Shown: one piece after another, positions 1-12,456 of the stretch | Position numbering within the stretch: position 1 is the stretch's first letter | Layout of the letters: each line of letters begins with the position of its first letter | Origin: Eucalyptus grandis | Lineage: Eukaryota > Streptophyta > Magnoliopsida > Myrtales > Myrtaceae | Reading direction: 5' to 3' | Length of the DNA: 64,000 nucleotides | Assembly (NCBI RefSeq): GCF_016545825.1 | Contig: NC_052613.1 | Location: 34,546,844-34,610,843 of the forward strand | Position numbers and translations under genes: made by a program | The notes under the pieces: generated by a model | The model's database searches: none | Told to the model about the DNA's origin: nothing | What the model saw: the letters and a program-made list of their open reading frames with translations, nothing else

Positions 1-860
1 AAATTATAATGTATTAAAACGACCTGGTCGGATCCTCGGGTTGGGTCCGACCCGGTTTGTTGAAAAGACGGCTCGAGCCCGACCGGACTAGGGTTGCGCA
101 ACCCAAAGCCGGGGAAAACCTAGCCGGGCTAGGCCTAATGTGCACCCAACTGGTCTAATCTTTTTTTTTTTTTTAATGAAGCCTATAAGCCCGCGTAGTA
201 AACCAGCCTAAACCCGGCCCCAGATTATTCAAAACCCTACATGGTTTGCGACCCGCACTTGACCTGGCTTCTAAACCGTGACTCAATTCCTAAGAAAAAC
301 CCTACCCGGATCCGCGACCCGTGCTTCACCCGGCTCCTAAACCACGACTTGATTCCTAAGAAAACCCTACCCGGACCCAACTCCGACCCGGCTTCTTCTT
401 TGCGGACCCAGATTTTGGAACCCTCGAGTTCGGCGATTCGCGGCACCGAGGGATTGGCTGGAACGTCGCAGGGCGTGATTCGACGGCGGCAATGCGGCAG
501 ACGGCAGCTAGGGTTTTGGGTGGGGAGAGTGGCAATGACAACTCGTTTGGCGGCTGCTAGCTTCTCGGAAAAAGCGACGGTGACAAAGAGATTCTCACCT
601 GATACAACAGCGATGGGAGTGTGCAACGGCGGGGGACGATAGTGATGGCGGTGGTAGCGGTGGCCCTGGGCTCTAGAGGAAACGGCGGTGATGGCGGTGG
701 TCGGGCGATGGTAGTAGTCTGGGAAGGAAAGAAAAAGGTGGGCCGGGCTAAGGCTGGATCCGGCCCGACTCGGCCCCTTCCATGTTTTTTTTTTTTAAAA
801 TTAATTAATTAGTTAATTTTTTTAATTTTTTTTAATTAATTTTTTTCTTTTTATATACTT
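1..860. repeat. GC-rich repetitive tract, unclassified
   Basis: This stretch is rich in gacccg/cccgg words, interrupted by a poly-T run near 161-175 and ending in AT-rich low-complexity sequence. A 66-bp unit is present twice in tandem (about 248-313 and 314-379, imperfect). Short open frames exist on both strands but overlap one another and match no family I recognise. The composition resembles the interior of the hAT-like element at 42695-43755, but no terminal inverted repeat is visible, so the class is open. Confidence 0.4.
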
Positions 861-869
861 GAAAACACA

Positions 870-1702
870 AATTAGGTGTCAATAGTTGGTGATGGTCATT
901 GTCTTCATTGACGTTAGCTTTCCGATGCCGAAGGCCATAAGTTTGTCATTTGTCTCTGCTCTCTTTCCCTGTCTCTGCTGATGACATATATATGTCCACT
1001 GCTTCTGCTTCAAGAAACTTGTTAACTGGACAATTGAAGTGAGTAAACTATATGTGCCATATAATACATGCTAATGCCTAAAATCACCCTCACCTTGGGC
1101 TTGACAATGCAGCCCGTTAAAGAATGAACAATTACAGAAGTAAGACAAGGGTTTGTGAGAATAGCATCATGAATCCTGATTCAAGTTTCCGCTTGAGGTT
1201 CTTGCAATTGCCAAGCTATTATGCCATTGTTATTTGTTCTCAATGATTGGTGTTCTTAATGAAGCTTCATTGTTAGCTTTAGCATGTAGCCATTCTTATA
1301 GGTTATATTGTCATATTGCAGTGTCATAGATGATTGATAGTCACCGGTTTAGAGATATTAAAAAAGGCCCTTTGTTTCCTTGCTCAAGTCATTTGATGTC
1401 TTACTGCAGTTGACTCTGATCAAAGCTCGAGCAGGGGTGAAGAACAATGTCATGAGACTGAACAAGAGCATCATCCAGTGTGGCTTAAACAATGTCATCC
1501 ATGTCATCGCATTCATATTGACTTGTATCTTCTTGGCCTACATCTAATACAAAATCTCTGGACAGCAAGGAGTCGGCAGTTTGCTTCAACGCTTTTGTTA
1601 AACGCCTACATCTAATACAAAATCTCTGGACAGCAAGGAGTCGGCAGTTTGCTTCAACACTTTTGTTAAATGTATTCCCTAGGTTTCAGTAGGGATCACT
1701 CT
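870..1702 (+). pseudogene. Two-exon gene fragment with C-terminal hydrophobic tail
   Basis: Two exon-like pieces can be read. The first runs from an ATG at 992 to a GTGAGT donor after 1038 and encodes a short Ser/Ala-rich start. The second begins after a good acceptor (ttactgcag, ending 1409) and runs 1410-1547. It encodes 45 residues ending in a basic segment, a roughly 18-residue hydrophobic stretch and a stop, which is the layout of a tail-anchored membrane protein such as a SNARE. The two exons do not join in frame directly, so an intermediate exon is missing or the gene is broken. A diverged copy lies at 42495-44178, where the ATG is lost. I do not recognise the family, and the SNARE-like idea is inference from layout only. 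Confidence 0.4.
1537..1672 (+). repeat. 68-bp direct tandem duplication
   Basis: Two nearly identical 68-bp units lie head to tail (1537-1604 and 1605-1672). The unit starts inside the last codons of the hydrophobic-tail exon and covers its stop codon and the start of the presumed 3' UTR. The second copy at 42495-44178 is cut off before this point, so it cannot date the duplication. Confidence 0.9.
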
Positions 1703-2104
1703 TGTAGTATTTTATTAGTACGTCCATGATGGGGTGCGATGAGAACACACCATTTCATCTTGATATGCAACGATGGAATGACATCCTTTGAAAGGGTGTG
1801 AGTGAGTCATATAAAAGACTCCTGAAGACAACCATTGAGGGGGTTGGCAGAACGTACGCTAAAAAATTCCTGTCCATTTCTTATCCCCTTTCCATCAAAT
1901 AGAAAGAAGGTGTTCCATTTCTTCTTTACAAGAACAATTGGCATTTACGCTGTGGAAATCGGACGTTTTCCTTGTGATTACATTTAGACCAACGTGAGGT
2001 AACATTGTTCGTGATTCATCCGCAATTCAACGATCGTTCTGGGGTAAATTGTTGACTGCGCATTGGAAATAGGTAAGTTGTCTTCCGCTAACTTATTTCC
2101 AACA
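1703..2104 (+). repeat. 5' LTR of copia copy 1
   Basis: A 402-bp LTR bounded by TG...CA, with a TATAAAAG box at 1810-1817. It is directly followed by the primer binding site. Confidence 0.93.
1810..1817 (+). promoter_or_regulatory. TATA box in copia 5' LTR
   Basis: TATAAAAG lies about 107 bp into the LTR. It is conserved at 12162-12169 and 22217-22224, and with one extra A at 38230-38238, so it marks the U3 promoter of this family. Confidence 0.65.
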
Positions 2105-2105
2105 T

Positions 2106-2119
2106 TGGTATTAGAGCCC
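2106..2119 (+). other. Primer binding site, copia copy 1
   Basis: TGGTATTAGAGCCC begins one base after the LTR. It is the initiator tRNA-Met complement typical of plant copia elements, with one change from TGGTATCAGAGC. Confidence 0.85.
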
Positions 2120-5100
2120 AGTTGTGATTTATGCCTTGTTTTTCAGTGAATTTTCTCGTTTACCATTTCATATCGAGATCAAGAGTATGAAATCTACACC
2201 GTTTGGATGTTTCTTCCTCAGAAATGCAATCTGAATCGTCGAAAACGAACCGAAGTGAAGAACAGGTTTGGGGTCGCGTTCATCCATACGGTTTTGGCCA
2301 TTTTTCGAAATATTTGTTTGGCCAAAATGAATTTCTAAATATACAAGGTGAAAGTATTTGTCGAGACGAGTTCGACGGTGGGTCGAGTGTCGTCGGAGGA
2401 CGCTAGACGCGCCCACACGTGCGGTCAGAAGCCGTGGCACGTGCGCGCCACGTGCTCAACACGTTAGGAATGCCAACGCATGAGCGTCACCTGCGCGTCG
2501 GCGAACCGATGCGTGCTGACGTCATGGATGATGTCATAAATGACCTCATCCAACCCTCGGTAACCGCCGGATGATGTCATCGATAACATTACTGCCGGTG
2601 GCAGTTGGCCGGTCAATTGTCGCCGGGCGACCCGACCCGAGACCGACTCGAGGCTAACCCGTGAACAGACCTGACCATTGACCGGTTAACGGGTTGGATC
2701 GATCAACTGGTCCAGCGGTCAAAGTAGTCAGACCAGTCGAACCAGCCAGGAGCCGTTTGGCTCGAAGGTGTGAAATTCTAAATTTCAGGTTCTGATTTCG
2801 ATTAGATCAGTAGGGTTTTTCATTGACACGCCTATAGTCATTTTCCCTGAGCTGATCACTCAGGGGTAACTAGTTTATCAGGTGAAGCCGTTAAGGGATT
2901 TTAATGCAATAGGCTTGAGAATTCAACTAGGAATCGACTACTTGACCGTGCTAATCTGCAAGGGTCAATACGACATTGTCAAAATCAATCAAAGATTAGA
3001 GATATGTCAATTCGACTAAGATATGTGATCAGTGTGTGGGTGATTCCACCTGATGGCAAAATTCTTGTCAAACGACACCGGACTGATTATTATGTCTTTC
3101 GTACTCGTGTTCGTATTTGAAATCTCGAGATTTCCACGATAATCGAGAGTCATCAATGTATCGAAGAAGCACTTTGTTGCTTGAAAATGATCGACCATAG
3201 GTCAAAAGCGTTAAAAGTTCCTAAAAGTGACCTGATAGATTAGGATGCGCTAAAATCGCGCCAGATTGAAATTAATCACGAAATTGAACCCGAACTCAAA
3301 AATTGGAAGTACTGTCATGTCACAAGTCATTTTAGGAATGTCGACTCATTCTCCGAAGATTTTTTTGCAAACCGAAATTTTCGGCGAAAAATCAAGAATT
3401 GAAGGAATTGGACCAAGAAAGTTAGAGGAGCGCTCTTGAGCGCATTTTTGGTCATCAAGTGGGTATCCAAGATGGATTATTTGGCAAGGAAAAATGTGGA
3501 TTCAAATGTAGACACGTGATGAATTTTCAGGCATCAACTGAGTTGAATTGAAGGAGGATTTGAATGAAATTAAAGGAACAAATATGCAAATTCGTAGGCA
3601 TGGGGTACACAACATTTTGGACCTCTTGGGAAGCTTCTTGGGGAAGATTGAGGAGAGAGAAAGTGGCTGTGGACAGTTGATGGGTGATGGGGGCAAGCCA
3701 AAGGAGAGAAGACCAAGTGTTGGAAGTTTGGAAGGCCTTGGGGTCCCCCTCTCTTCAGCAGCTTTCTTCCTCCTTGAAGTGTGGCTTTATCCATTGTTGA
3801 GGAGTTGTGAGAGCTTGAGAGAGCCAGAGGAAGCTAGCTGAGCCAGCCCCACTGTCGCACACCAGCCAAACAACCACCGTCGACCGTTTTCCTCCCTTGT
3901 TTTATGTTCTGCCGGTTTATGCTCCAGCTGACTTTTCGCCAAAGATGTGAGTTGAAAGTGGTATTCCTAGATGAATTAGCTAACGATCCACCCATCAATG
4001 TGACCAACACATCCAGACCGTTCCAAAGAGCCCGACCTCACCCCGAATGGAGCAACCGGCCGTCTTATATGGCCGCCGCAAGCTGCCGGTCACTGGTTCG
4101 TCGGTCCCCTACACACTTGCACTATTTCATGGTTTTCTTCGTTTTTCTCCCATTTCGACCCTTTCTTTGCCCATTTCATCCACCTACAAGACCCCCTTGA
4201 CCCTTAGGAGCCACTGGTTGCCGACCACCCGCTTGCCAGAGCTCCAATCAGCCTGTTTTCACCGTTGAAGCCACTGGTTTCCTCTCTGCAGTTCAGCCAA
4301 GAACAGAAGCAGAAACTAGCAAGGGTCTTCAAACTTCGTAGCCCATTTTCAAGCCCTTCCCGGCCTCGCTTGGTGTCACTGCTTGGAGGTTTGTCGCCCG
4401 TCTTGGCATCACCATCACTGTGGACTCATCGGAATGCTAAACCAGTGAGTTTACTCACTAAACCTCTCTCAGGAGGTTAATTATGCTTAAGAGTTGTTTA
4501 GATTAGGTTAAGTATGTTTAGGTGGTTAGATTAGTTTATTTAAATGTTAATTAGATTATGTGGATGGATTAGTTTAGTGGATAATTAATTAAGGCCAAGT
4601 AGGTAATTAGATTAGTGTAATCTTGATTATGCCTTAATTAATTATTTGCATAATTTAATTATTTAATTATTTCGAATTTATTTATATTTTTTGTATTTAT
4701 TTAAATAATCTATATTATTTTAATATTTATTTAATTAATTTTCAGAATTTAATTAATTAATTATTATTTTCCGAAAATGATACCGAGAGAGCCATTCGTT
4801 AGAATTCTATGCTAATTGCTATGGTATGGTTAGATTATGCAATTAATTGTTGGATTGTGAAATTGACTGGTGATTGTGAAAATATGGTTTTTATTCTAAA
4901 AATCCCGAGTGTCGGGTTTTAACACCGAAAGTGATTTTTAAGTACTATATCAAATAGTGAGACTTTAAAATAGAAGGATACCAATTTTCAAAGTTCGATC
5001 TGACCGTGTACCCACACACGACTATTTTTTTGGATGTTTTTAATACGAAGAAAATAGGCGAGAGTCACTATTTTAATTGAGGCATTTGTGTACAATGCAT

Positions 5101-6859
5101 GATGTCTTGGGCCGAGATTGATTGGTCATGTGTTGGTTAAAGAGAACCCGTTCTAACGTTTAAGCCGGATGTTACTAAATCCCACTTTCGGGTTACCCAT
5201 GCATTAGGGTAGCGGGTCGCAGTAGATTCTGGATCTAAGCTCCTTCGGGGTAGCCGTCAATGTGACGTAGCCGTGCTCAATGGGGAAGAGATGATGTCTG
5301 GCTATGCCAGTAGACCGCTAAATAGGGAGTCAACAGTAACCACCGAACGGGGAGTTGGCAGTACCCTAAAGGGGTTTAATTAACAATTGGAACGCATGAT
5401 TAATTGAGTTTGATGCGTCTGATTATGAGACAAAACTATTTGACATGGTATAAGACGTGTCATAACGGTTTGACCTTATAATCAGGATCCTTGTGATTAA
5501 ATGAGTTGTTGAGGCGTTTCAATTGTCAGGTGCATTAATTATATGCATTTTGTGATGTGAACTATGCTGACATGCAGGAAGGAACTGAGGCGAGGTAAGT
5601 CCTCTATTCTAATTGTGTGGTTGTGTGGCTAGAGTGCCCTGAAGCGTATTTCCTTTCTAATAAGGGTTTAGGGGGTGAACTTAATGAGACATTGTCTCAC
5701 TAGTTATTATATAACTATTTTCAGGTCCATAGTTGGTGGTTGCGGAGGACTGAAGCCCCGGAGTCTGTGGAGGTGGAGTCTGAAGGATTGGCGTTTGTGT
5801 CCAACTAGTATGTCATAGAACAGTTTCTTTTTGAGAGCCGACCTTTTGTAGATTTTTGACCAGATTCGTTTTGCATCTAAACCCTGTTGTTTATAAAAGT
5901 TGGTTTTTGTGAAATGTTGCCCTGCTTTCCTATCTCATGATGTTTGTTGTTAGGGGTTATTGTTTTGCTTCCGCTTGTGCATTAATAATGAATGGGTCAG
6001 CAATGTGTCCTGGGAATGTCGCATTTGTATCGACCAGAGAGGGATGTGTGTGCACTCGAGGTTTGGGGTGTGACAGCTGCCACGTGCGCAACACGCGCCG
6101 CACATTCAGGCGGCACGTGTGGGTGCGTGAAAGCTCCGATTGGAGCGTGGTCGGTGGCGTTTGGTTCGTATGGATGTGCTCTACACTGTGGTATATTTAT
6201 TTTATATTTTTGAGTTTTATAAATGTATGAAAATGTGTAGCAAACTGTAAGTACGCGTATTTTTGGGGGTTTAATGCATAGTTTATTCATTTTTAGCTTG
6301 TATTTTCTTATGTTTTAGGAAATACAGTAGCCAACCTATATGAAAATGGTATCATATATGCTGTGTAGGGCTTGGTTCGATGATAGTATGTATATAGTTT
6401 AATATACTTACAATTTTCTAATTCCAAGAAAATTCGAACAATGGTAGGAAATCCTTATTTTTCCGTTACATGTTGAATTGCGGTTTTGATTGTAGTTGCG
6501 GCATGATTTTTTTTTGTAAGTTGGTTTAAATCATGCTATACTCTTGTGTTAATGAAAAGATGTAGAAATTACATGAGGTCATGTAATTATTTTTTCTAGT
6601 GGGAGTTCGTAAGTTGGTAGAATTCGAAGGAGTTCTCACCTAGAAGTTAAAATTTGCGCAAATTAAACTAATTAATGATAATAGAACAATTGTACATATG
6701 AGCTGATTGGGAACATAGTGAACTTTCATTTCTGTGTCTTTTGTTGAATTATCATTAATTTAGTTTGTCTTTACTGCAAATTAAATATGTGTGTTACTCT
6801 AAAAAGTGTGCTAGTATTGATTCTGCATTTATTATGTCAATGTGTTATAGCAATTGATT
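2120..6859 (+). other. Transcribed leader of copia copy 1 (split by a solo LTR)
   Basis: This is the untranslated leader between primer site and gag, about 1.4 kb without the solo LTR at 2769-6075. It contains a short frame (2203-2406) whose translation resembles one in copia copy 2 (22635-23198), and a cluster of TGACGTCA/ATGATGTCAT words at about 2515-2590 that is also present in copy 2. After the solo LTR the leader resumes, close to 23206-23755 of copy 2, up to the gag ATG at 6860. Confidence 0.7.
2769..6075 (+). mobile_element. Solo LTR, long gypsy type (copy 1)
   Basis: The segment starts TGTGAAATTC and ends GGTGTGACA. It shares blocks with the solo LTR at 23843-26994: the GAGCTGATCACTCA block near the start, a GC-rich stretch about 1.1-1.7 kb in, AT-rich TTAATTAATT spacers, a gcttccgc block, and the terminal CTCGAGG/GTGACA. 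No coding domains are present. Comparison with copia copy 2 (about 23192-23206) shows it interrupts the copia leader. The flanks GAAGG and GCTGC do not match, so no target duplication is visible; about 50 bp of extra sequence right of the element has no counterpart in copy 2. The ends and length recall Tekay/Del chromovirus LTRs; the clade is inference. Confidence 0.75.
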
Positions 6860-7690
6860 ATGGCATCGGCATCCAAGACCATTGTGGCTGGCCTCAATAT
6901 GGGTGAGAAGCTGAATGGTGACAATTATGATATTTGGCACCGAAAGGTTTAGTACATCCTTGAGAAGCAAGAGGTTTCGGAAACCCTCAACCACGCCATG
7001 GATGAACTTGAGCATGGAACTTCAGCTCAACACAAAAGAGATCTAGAAGCTAATCAAGCTTGGAAAAAGAAGAATAGCATTGCTTGCATCACGTTGTTGA
7101 GCTGTATGCAAGATGATCTCATGTGTAAGTTTGAAAGTTATGATAAAGCTCAAGCTATGTGGGTTGCCTTGAAAGATAAGTTTGGGGATTCATCTGCCAC
7201 TAAGTTGAGGAGACTCACCATCAAGTTTGACATATACCGAAAACGCCTAAAATGTAATGATGCGGTAGCATCTTCGGGAGATGTCAAACATGATTCGTGA
7301 GCTAAAGTCGGCAAGTCACTCCCTTACTGATGAACAACAAGTTCAGGCTGTTATAAGGTCTCTTCCTGGTAATTAGGAGCATATGAAGATCAACATGACA
7401 CATAATGAGAATATATAGCGCGTCATTTGGAATTAGAGGATGAGCGTCTAGAAGTTGCGAAATCCTCTACCCATGCTTATGTTGCTGAATTGAGTTCGTG
7501 CAAAGCTTCAAGCTTCAAGCGCAAAAGGAATCATCATTCAACAATAAAGAGAATAAGATTGATCAAGCACTTAAGAGGGCTAAAACCTTCCAACACAAGA
7601 AGTGTGGTGTGAAGAAGGACAAGGCCAAGATGAAGTGCTACAATTGTGACAAGATGAGTCACTTTGCTCGTGAATGCACTGAGTCGAAAG
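6860..7690 (+). pseudogene. Copia gag, broken (copy 1)
   Basis: Begins at the ATG at 6860 (M-A-S-A-S-K). A UBN2-type capsid region follows, with NGDNYDIWHRK, then an in-frame TAG at about 6950, the capsid core to about 7300, a frameshift, and a roughly 15-bp deletion near 7410 relative to copy 2. A CCHC zinc knuckle (CYNCDKMSHFARECT) lies at about 7637-7681 and is intact in C-x2-C-x4-H-x4-C spacing. The protein would package the element RNA, but no full-length product is possible. Confidence 0.85.
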
Positions 7691-10600
7691 AGGTACCCTA
7701 TTACTCCATTACTTTAAGTAATGCTTTTGTTTCGAACACTGTAATGCTTGCTAAATCTCATCCAATGTGGATTATAGACTTAAGAGCAACAGACCACGTA
7801 GCTAGAGACCGAGAAGCATTTATGGAGTATCGTCAGATACAGCTTGGAAGAAGATGTATATATGTTGGGAATAACTCAAGAATTGAAGTGAAATGTATTG
7901 GCACATGTAAATTAATTTTATATGGTGGTCAAAGCCTATTCCTACATGATGTCCTCCACGCTCCAGATATTCGACGAAACTTGGTTTCTGTAGTTGTTCT
8001 TCTTAGCTTAGCTTATGTACTGAATTTTCATGGTGATTGTGTTGACATTTTATTTGGAACAATTTATTATGGTTCAGGTCATGTATCGAATGGCTTTACG
8101 GTGTTAGACATTGACTATGATCAACACAATATTAATGTTGTTAGTTGTTTTTCCTTAATTGTATCTTCTAGTAATGTTGAGATTGATGTAAGTACTTGGC
8201 ATGCTAAATAAGGTCACATTGGGTTGCAAATAATGTAAAGATTAGCTAGAGAATGCCTTTTAGGGTCACTCACTAATGTTAATCTACTTGTATGTAAACA
8301 TTGTCTTGCGGGAAGAGCAACTAGAAAACCATTTGGTAAAGGAACTAGAGCCGAATTTCCATTGTAACTCATACATTCTGACATTTGTGGTCCTTTGAAT
8401 GTGAGGGCGAGGCATAGAGCCTCATATTTCATCCCTTTTATAGATGACTTCACACCTTTCGGTTATGTCTTTCTGATTTACCATAAGTCAGAAGCATTAG
8501 ACTGCTTTAGACGATATATATCGATGGTAGAGAATTGGTTGAACAAAACAATAAAGGTATTGAGAACCGATCGCAGACGTGAGTATCTACCAGACCAATT
8601 CAAGGCTCTTTGTAATGAAAAGGGAATTGTACGACAATTGACTATTCCTAGTATTCTACAAAAAATGGGGTAGCTGAGAGAATGAATAGAACCATATTGG
8701 AAATGGTTAGGTCTATGATGGCGCAAACAAATTTACCTATCTCCTATTGGGGAGATGCATTATTGACTACTGCCTATATACTTAACCAAGTGCCCTCAAA
8801 ATCGGTCACTTTGACCCCTTATGAATTATGGACTGATAGAAAACCAAACTTAAGTAGTCTACATCCATGGGGATGTGTAGCTTACGTTCATGATTCTTCT
8901 CACAAATATGGCAAATTAGGTTCTAGAAGGAAGAAATGTATCTTTATAAGATATTCTGAACACTCCAAAGAATATGTATTTATAGGTAAACAAGCTGATG
9001 GAATTATGATTGAAATGGAGTCACGAGATATCACGTTCTTAAAGAACGATTTTCCTAGTAGAGGTGAGATTGATAAGGACTTCCAATTATATTAGATGGA
9101 AGATTCTAAGAACACACTCACTAATGTTGTAGAGGGAAATGAAGATTTACCTTAACACACAAGACCTAGTGGGAGTGTTGCATCGCCTGACGAATTGAAT
9201 TCAAAAGAAATTCAATTACGTTAATCGTAAAAGTATTCCCTGTCATCGTTTTGAGATTAAAGGGGAAGTATTTATGATTGCTTAGAATGACGATGCCGAG
9301 TCTAAGACTGTTCAAGCGGCTCTCTCATCTTCTGATAAGGAAGAATGGAGAAAAGCTTTGGAAGATGAAACGGAGTCAATAAGGGCAAATCATGTCTGGG
9401 ACTTGGTTGATCTACCACCCAATCGTAAGGCCATTGGAAATAAATGGGTCTTTAAGATTAAACAAATGGCGGATGGATCTATTGAAAAGTATAAGGCTCG
9501 CCTTGTGGCAAAATGTTATATTCAATAAGAGGGTATAGACTATGAGGAAATCTTTTTACCAGTTGTAAGGTTTGCCTCAATACGCCTTATCCTAACCATC
9601 GTTGCACATTTGGACCTTGAATTACATCAAATGGATGTAAAGACGTCATTTCTCAATGGAGAACTAGATAAAGAAATTTATATGAAACAATCAATATGTT
9701 TCATAGCTAAAGGTCAAGAGCATAAAGTCTGCAAACTTCATCGCTCAACAAATGGCCTTAATCAATCATCTAGACAATGATATCTTCGTTTTCATCGAGC
9801 CATAACAACTTTTGGTTTCACGATAATCGAAGAAGATCACTGTGTATATGTCAAGCAGTTCGAAGATAAATTTGTGATTTTATCACTTTATGTGGACGAT
9901 ATTCTATTGGCTGGAAATGACAAGGTTTTTGTTATCATCATAAAAGAATGGTTGTCCTTCAATTTTGAAATGAAGGACATGGGAGAAGTTGCTTATATAT
10001 TAGGAGTTAAGATTGAAAGAGATCGATCAAAGAAACTCCTTACTTTATCACAAGAGTCTTATATTATGAAGATTCTTGAACATCTTAATATGCAGCACTG
10101 TAATCCCATTGATACCCTTGTCATGCAAGGTGAATGTCTAAGTACTGAGATGTGTCCTAAGATTCTACAAGAAATTAAAGTGATAGAAACTGTTAGAAAC
10201 TGTTCCTTATGCTAGTGCGGCCGGAAGTTTGATGTATGCTATGATGTGTACTCGACCCGACATATGTTATGTCGTGGGATTGGTGAGTCAATATCAATCA
10301 AATCCCGGTCAAGCACATTGGATACAGTGAAGAGGGTCCTGAGATACTTGAAGGGCACCATGGATTATCGACTTTGTTACCAAGGGAATGATTTACGTCT
10401 ATTAGGCTATTTTGATGCTGATTTGGATGGAGACCTGGATGAGTGTAAATCGACTTCTGGATATGCGTTCTTGCTCAATGGAGGTTCAATTTCTTGGAAT
10501 AACAAAAAACAAACATGCACGGCCTTGTCTACGATGGAGGCAAAATTTATTGCATGTTCTGCCGCAGTACAAGAAGCAATATGGCTAAAATGTTTCTCGG

Positions 10601-10872
10601 AAAATTTAGCCACCGTCACTAAGGTTCCAAGACCGGTGATAGTTTATTGCGATAGTCAAGCAGCCATTGCTTATGTGAAGGATCCCAAGTATCATGGAAG
10701 GACGAAACACATTGACATAAAGAACAATTTCATAAGAAATATAATAGCGCAGAAAGAAGTGATCCTACAATACAATATAACCAATAGAATGGTTGTTGAT
10801 CTATTTACAAAGGTTGTTCCTAGAGACATATTCTTGACCCACAAGATATCACTAGGATTGCATAGAATGTGA
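7691..10872 (+). pseudogene. Copia pol, broken (copy 1): PR-IN-RT-RNaseH
   Basis: The protease motif reads DLRA instead of DSGA. The GAG-pre-integrase zinc region and the integrase core follow, with HSDICGP and a TDR Asp; a frameshift falls at about 8660 near the third catalytic residue. The reverse transcriptase (about 9340-10215) keeps MDVKTSFLNG and the YVDDILLA catalytic box, but has stops at about 9528 and 9780. RNase H (about 10246-10872) keeps the DAD, EAKF and CDSQ acidic residues and the YHGRTKHIDI block. More than six disabling changes rule out activity. Confidence 0.88.
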
Positions 10873-12054
10873 TGTGTGTTATCATAAAGGATCATTGGTT
10901 TATGTATTTTGGTTTATGTATTTGTGGACATATGTATTGTACTTGTTTGTTTATTAGTGACTTGATGTTTTATCAATAAGTACGAATACATTATGAGACT
11001 AGCACATACACACATATATTATTGAAAAGTATGTCAGCAGGCATTGATTGGCTCACTCACACAAGCAATCACCTCAAGTGCTATAGTTAACACGTTGAGA
11101 TGAGTCGTTATGTACGAATGAATGCTGAAGAGCAAGTTTAGTACATAAAATAAGATGTCGCATTGATTGGAGTCAAGATGAGGTCTGTGATTTGTTTATA
11201 ATAAGACCGAACATGATAGTCCCACAATCATGTATGCCTGAAAGATACCGGATGCGAGTACTTAATTGGACGCTATAAAAAGCAAGCTGATATAGCACTC
11301 GAGCTAAGCATAAGTATGTGAGGAGCACGTGACTATGTTTAGGCTAAGATTCGTATAGTGGGTATATTTAATAAATGGCATACGCTCTTATAGAAAGAGA
11401 AATCCATTATAGCACGTAATTCATACTACATGTGCATTGTTCGACTAACAAGGGAAGGTGAGTAAAATTATTTCTATTTACTCATCGTGTGAGCCCTTGA
11501 GGTAATTTATAATTTACCTCATTTTGTGCCATATGTTACTTCTGACTATGTTCTCGAAGTAAAAAAATCAATGTTGCTATTTTAGTATGTTACCGGTGGT
11601 CATGAATAATTATGATTTTATGGGACGTGTCTAGGAAAATAGTTGTTTTGAAATGGAGAGAGACATGAGTGCGAAGGAAGACTATTGTTGTTTTACATCT
11701 ATCACATGTATTTACTGGTCTACCAATTATATCGCCTTCTATGGTTGCGAATATAATTGTAAATACATGGTGTTTTGAGAATAGTCAAGTATAATCTTTA
11801 AGGGATAGGTATACTTGGACTGATGTAACAAAATATGTCTGGGGCACTATGAGACATCGATTGTTTATTTCTTTTTAGGGTTGTAGCCATTATGTCATCT
11901 CTAACAGGTGCATAATTTGAGCTCCCAAGTGCAGGTGTACTTATTGGTCACATTGCTTATTTGCCAATATGAATTGTTTTGTAAAGTTAATAAATGTTGA
12001 ATGCCTTATATTTTTAATAGAGTGCTATCAAACCCATCATGTCCGAGTGGGAGA
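10873..12054 (+). other. 3' untranslated region of copia copy 1
   Basis: About 1.2 kb between the RNase H stop and the 3' LTR. It carries no coding match and is colinear with 36961-38121 of copy 2. It ends in the purine-rich gagtgggaga, which acts as the polypurine tract. Confidence 0.7.
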
Positions 12055-12456
12055 TGTAGTATTTTATTAATACGTCCATGATGGGATGCGATGAGAATGC
12101 ACCGTTTCGTCTTGATATACTATGATGGAATGACACCCTTTGAAAGGTTGTGAGTGAGTCATATAAAAGACTCCTGAAGACAACCGTTAAGAGGGTTGGT
12201 AGAACGTACGCTAAAAAATTCCTCTCAATTTCTTGTCCCCTTTCCATCAAAGAGAAAGAAGGCGTTCCATTTCTCCTTTACAAGAATAATTGGCATTTAC
12301 GCTGTGAAAATCTGATGTTTTCCTCGTGATTACATTCAGACCAACGTGAGGTAATATTGTTCGTGATTCATTTGCAATTCAATGATCTTTCCAAGGTAAA
12401 TTGTTGACTGCGCATTAGAAACAGGTAAGTCGTCTTCCGCCGACTTTTTTCCAACA
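12055..12456 (+). repeat. 3' LTR of copia copy 1
   Basis: A 402-bp partner of the left LTR with TG...CA ends and a TATAAAAG box at 12162-12169. It is followed by the target duplication ACTCT. Confidence 0.93.

Larger units (their letters stand above)
1703..12456 (+). mobile_element. Ty1/copia LTR retrotransposon, copy 1 (complete, decayed)
   Basis: Two 402-bp LTRs (1703-2104 and 12055-12456) start TGTAGTATTT and end CCAACA. They are flanked by a perfect 5-bp target duplication ACTCT (1698-1702 and 12457-12461). A tRNA-Met-type primer site follows the left LTR and a purine-rich tract precedes the right one. The internal order is leader, gag, zinc knuckle, protease, integrase, reverse transcriptase, RNase H, which is the Ty1/copia order. 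Stops and frameshifts break every domain, so it is not autonomous. The LTRs differ from each other at many sites, so the insertion is not recent. A 3.3-kb solo LTR sits in the leader. Confidence 0.95.

Noticed and set aside
237..642. Overlapping frames of 129 and 133 codons on opposite strands
   Set aside because: Repeat-rich GC tract with no family match and no splice or promoter context.
2769..2780. Start of a full gypsy element rather than a solo LTR
   Set aside because: No primer site, gag or pol follows within 3.3 kb, and the sequence returns to copia leader at 6076.
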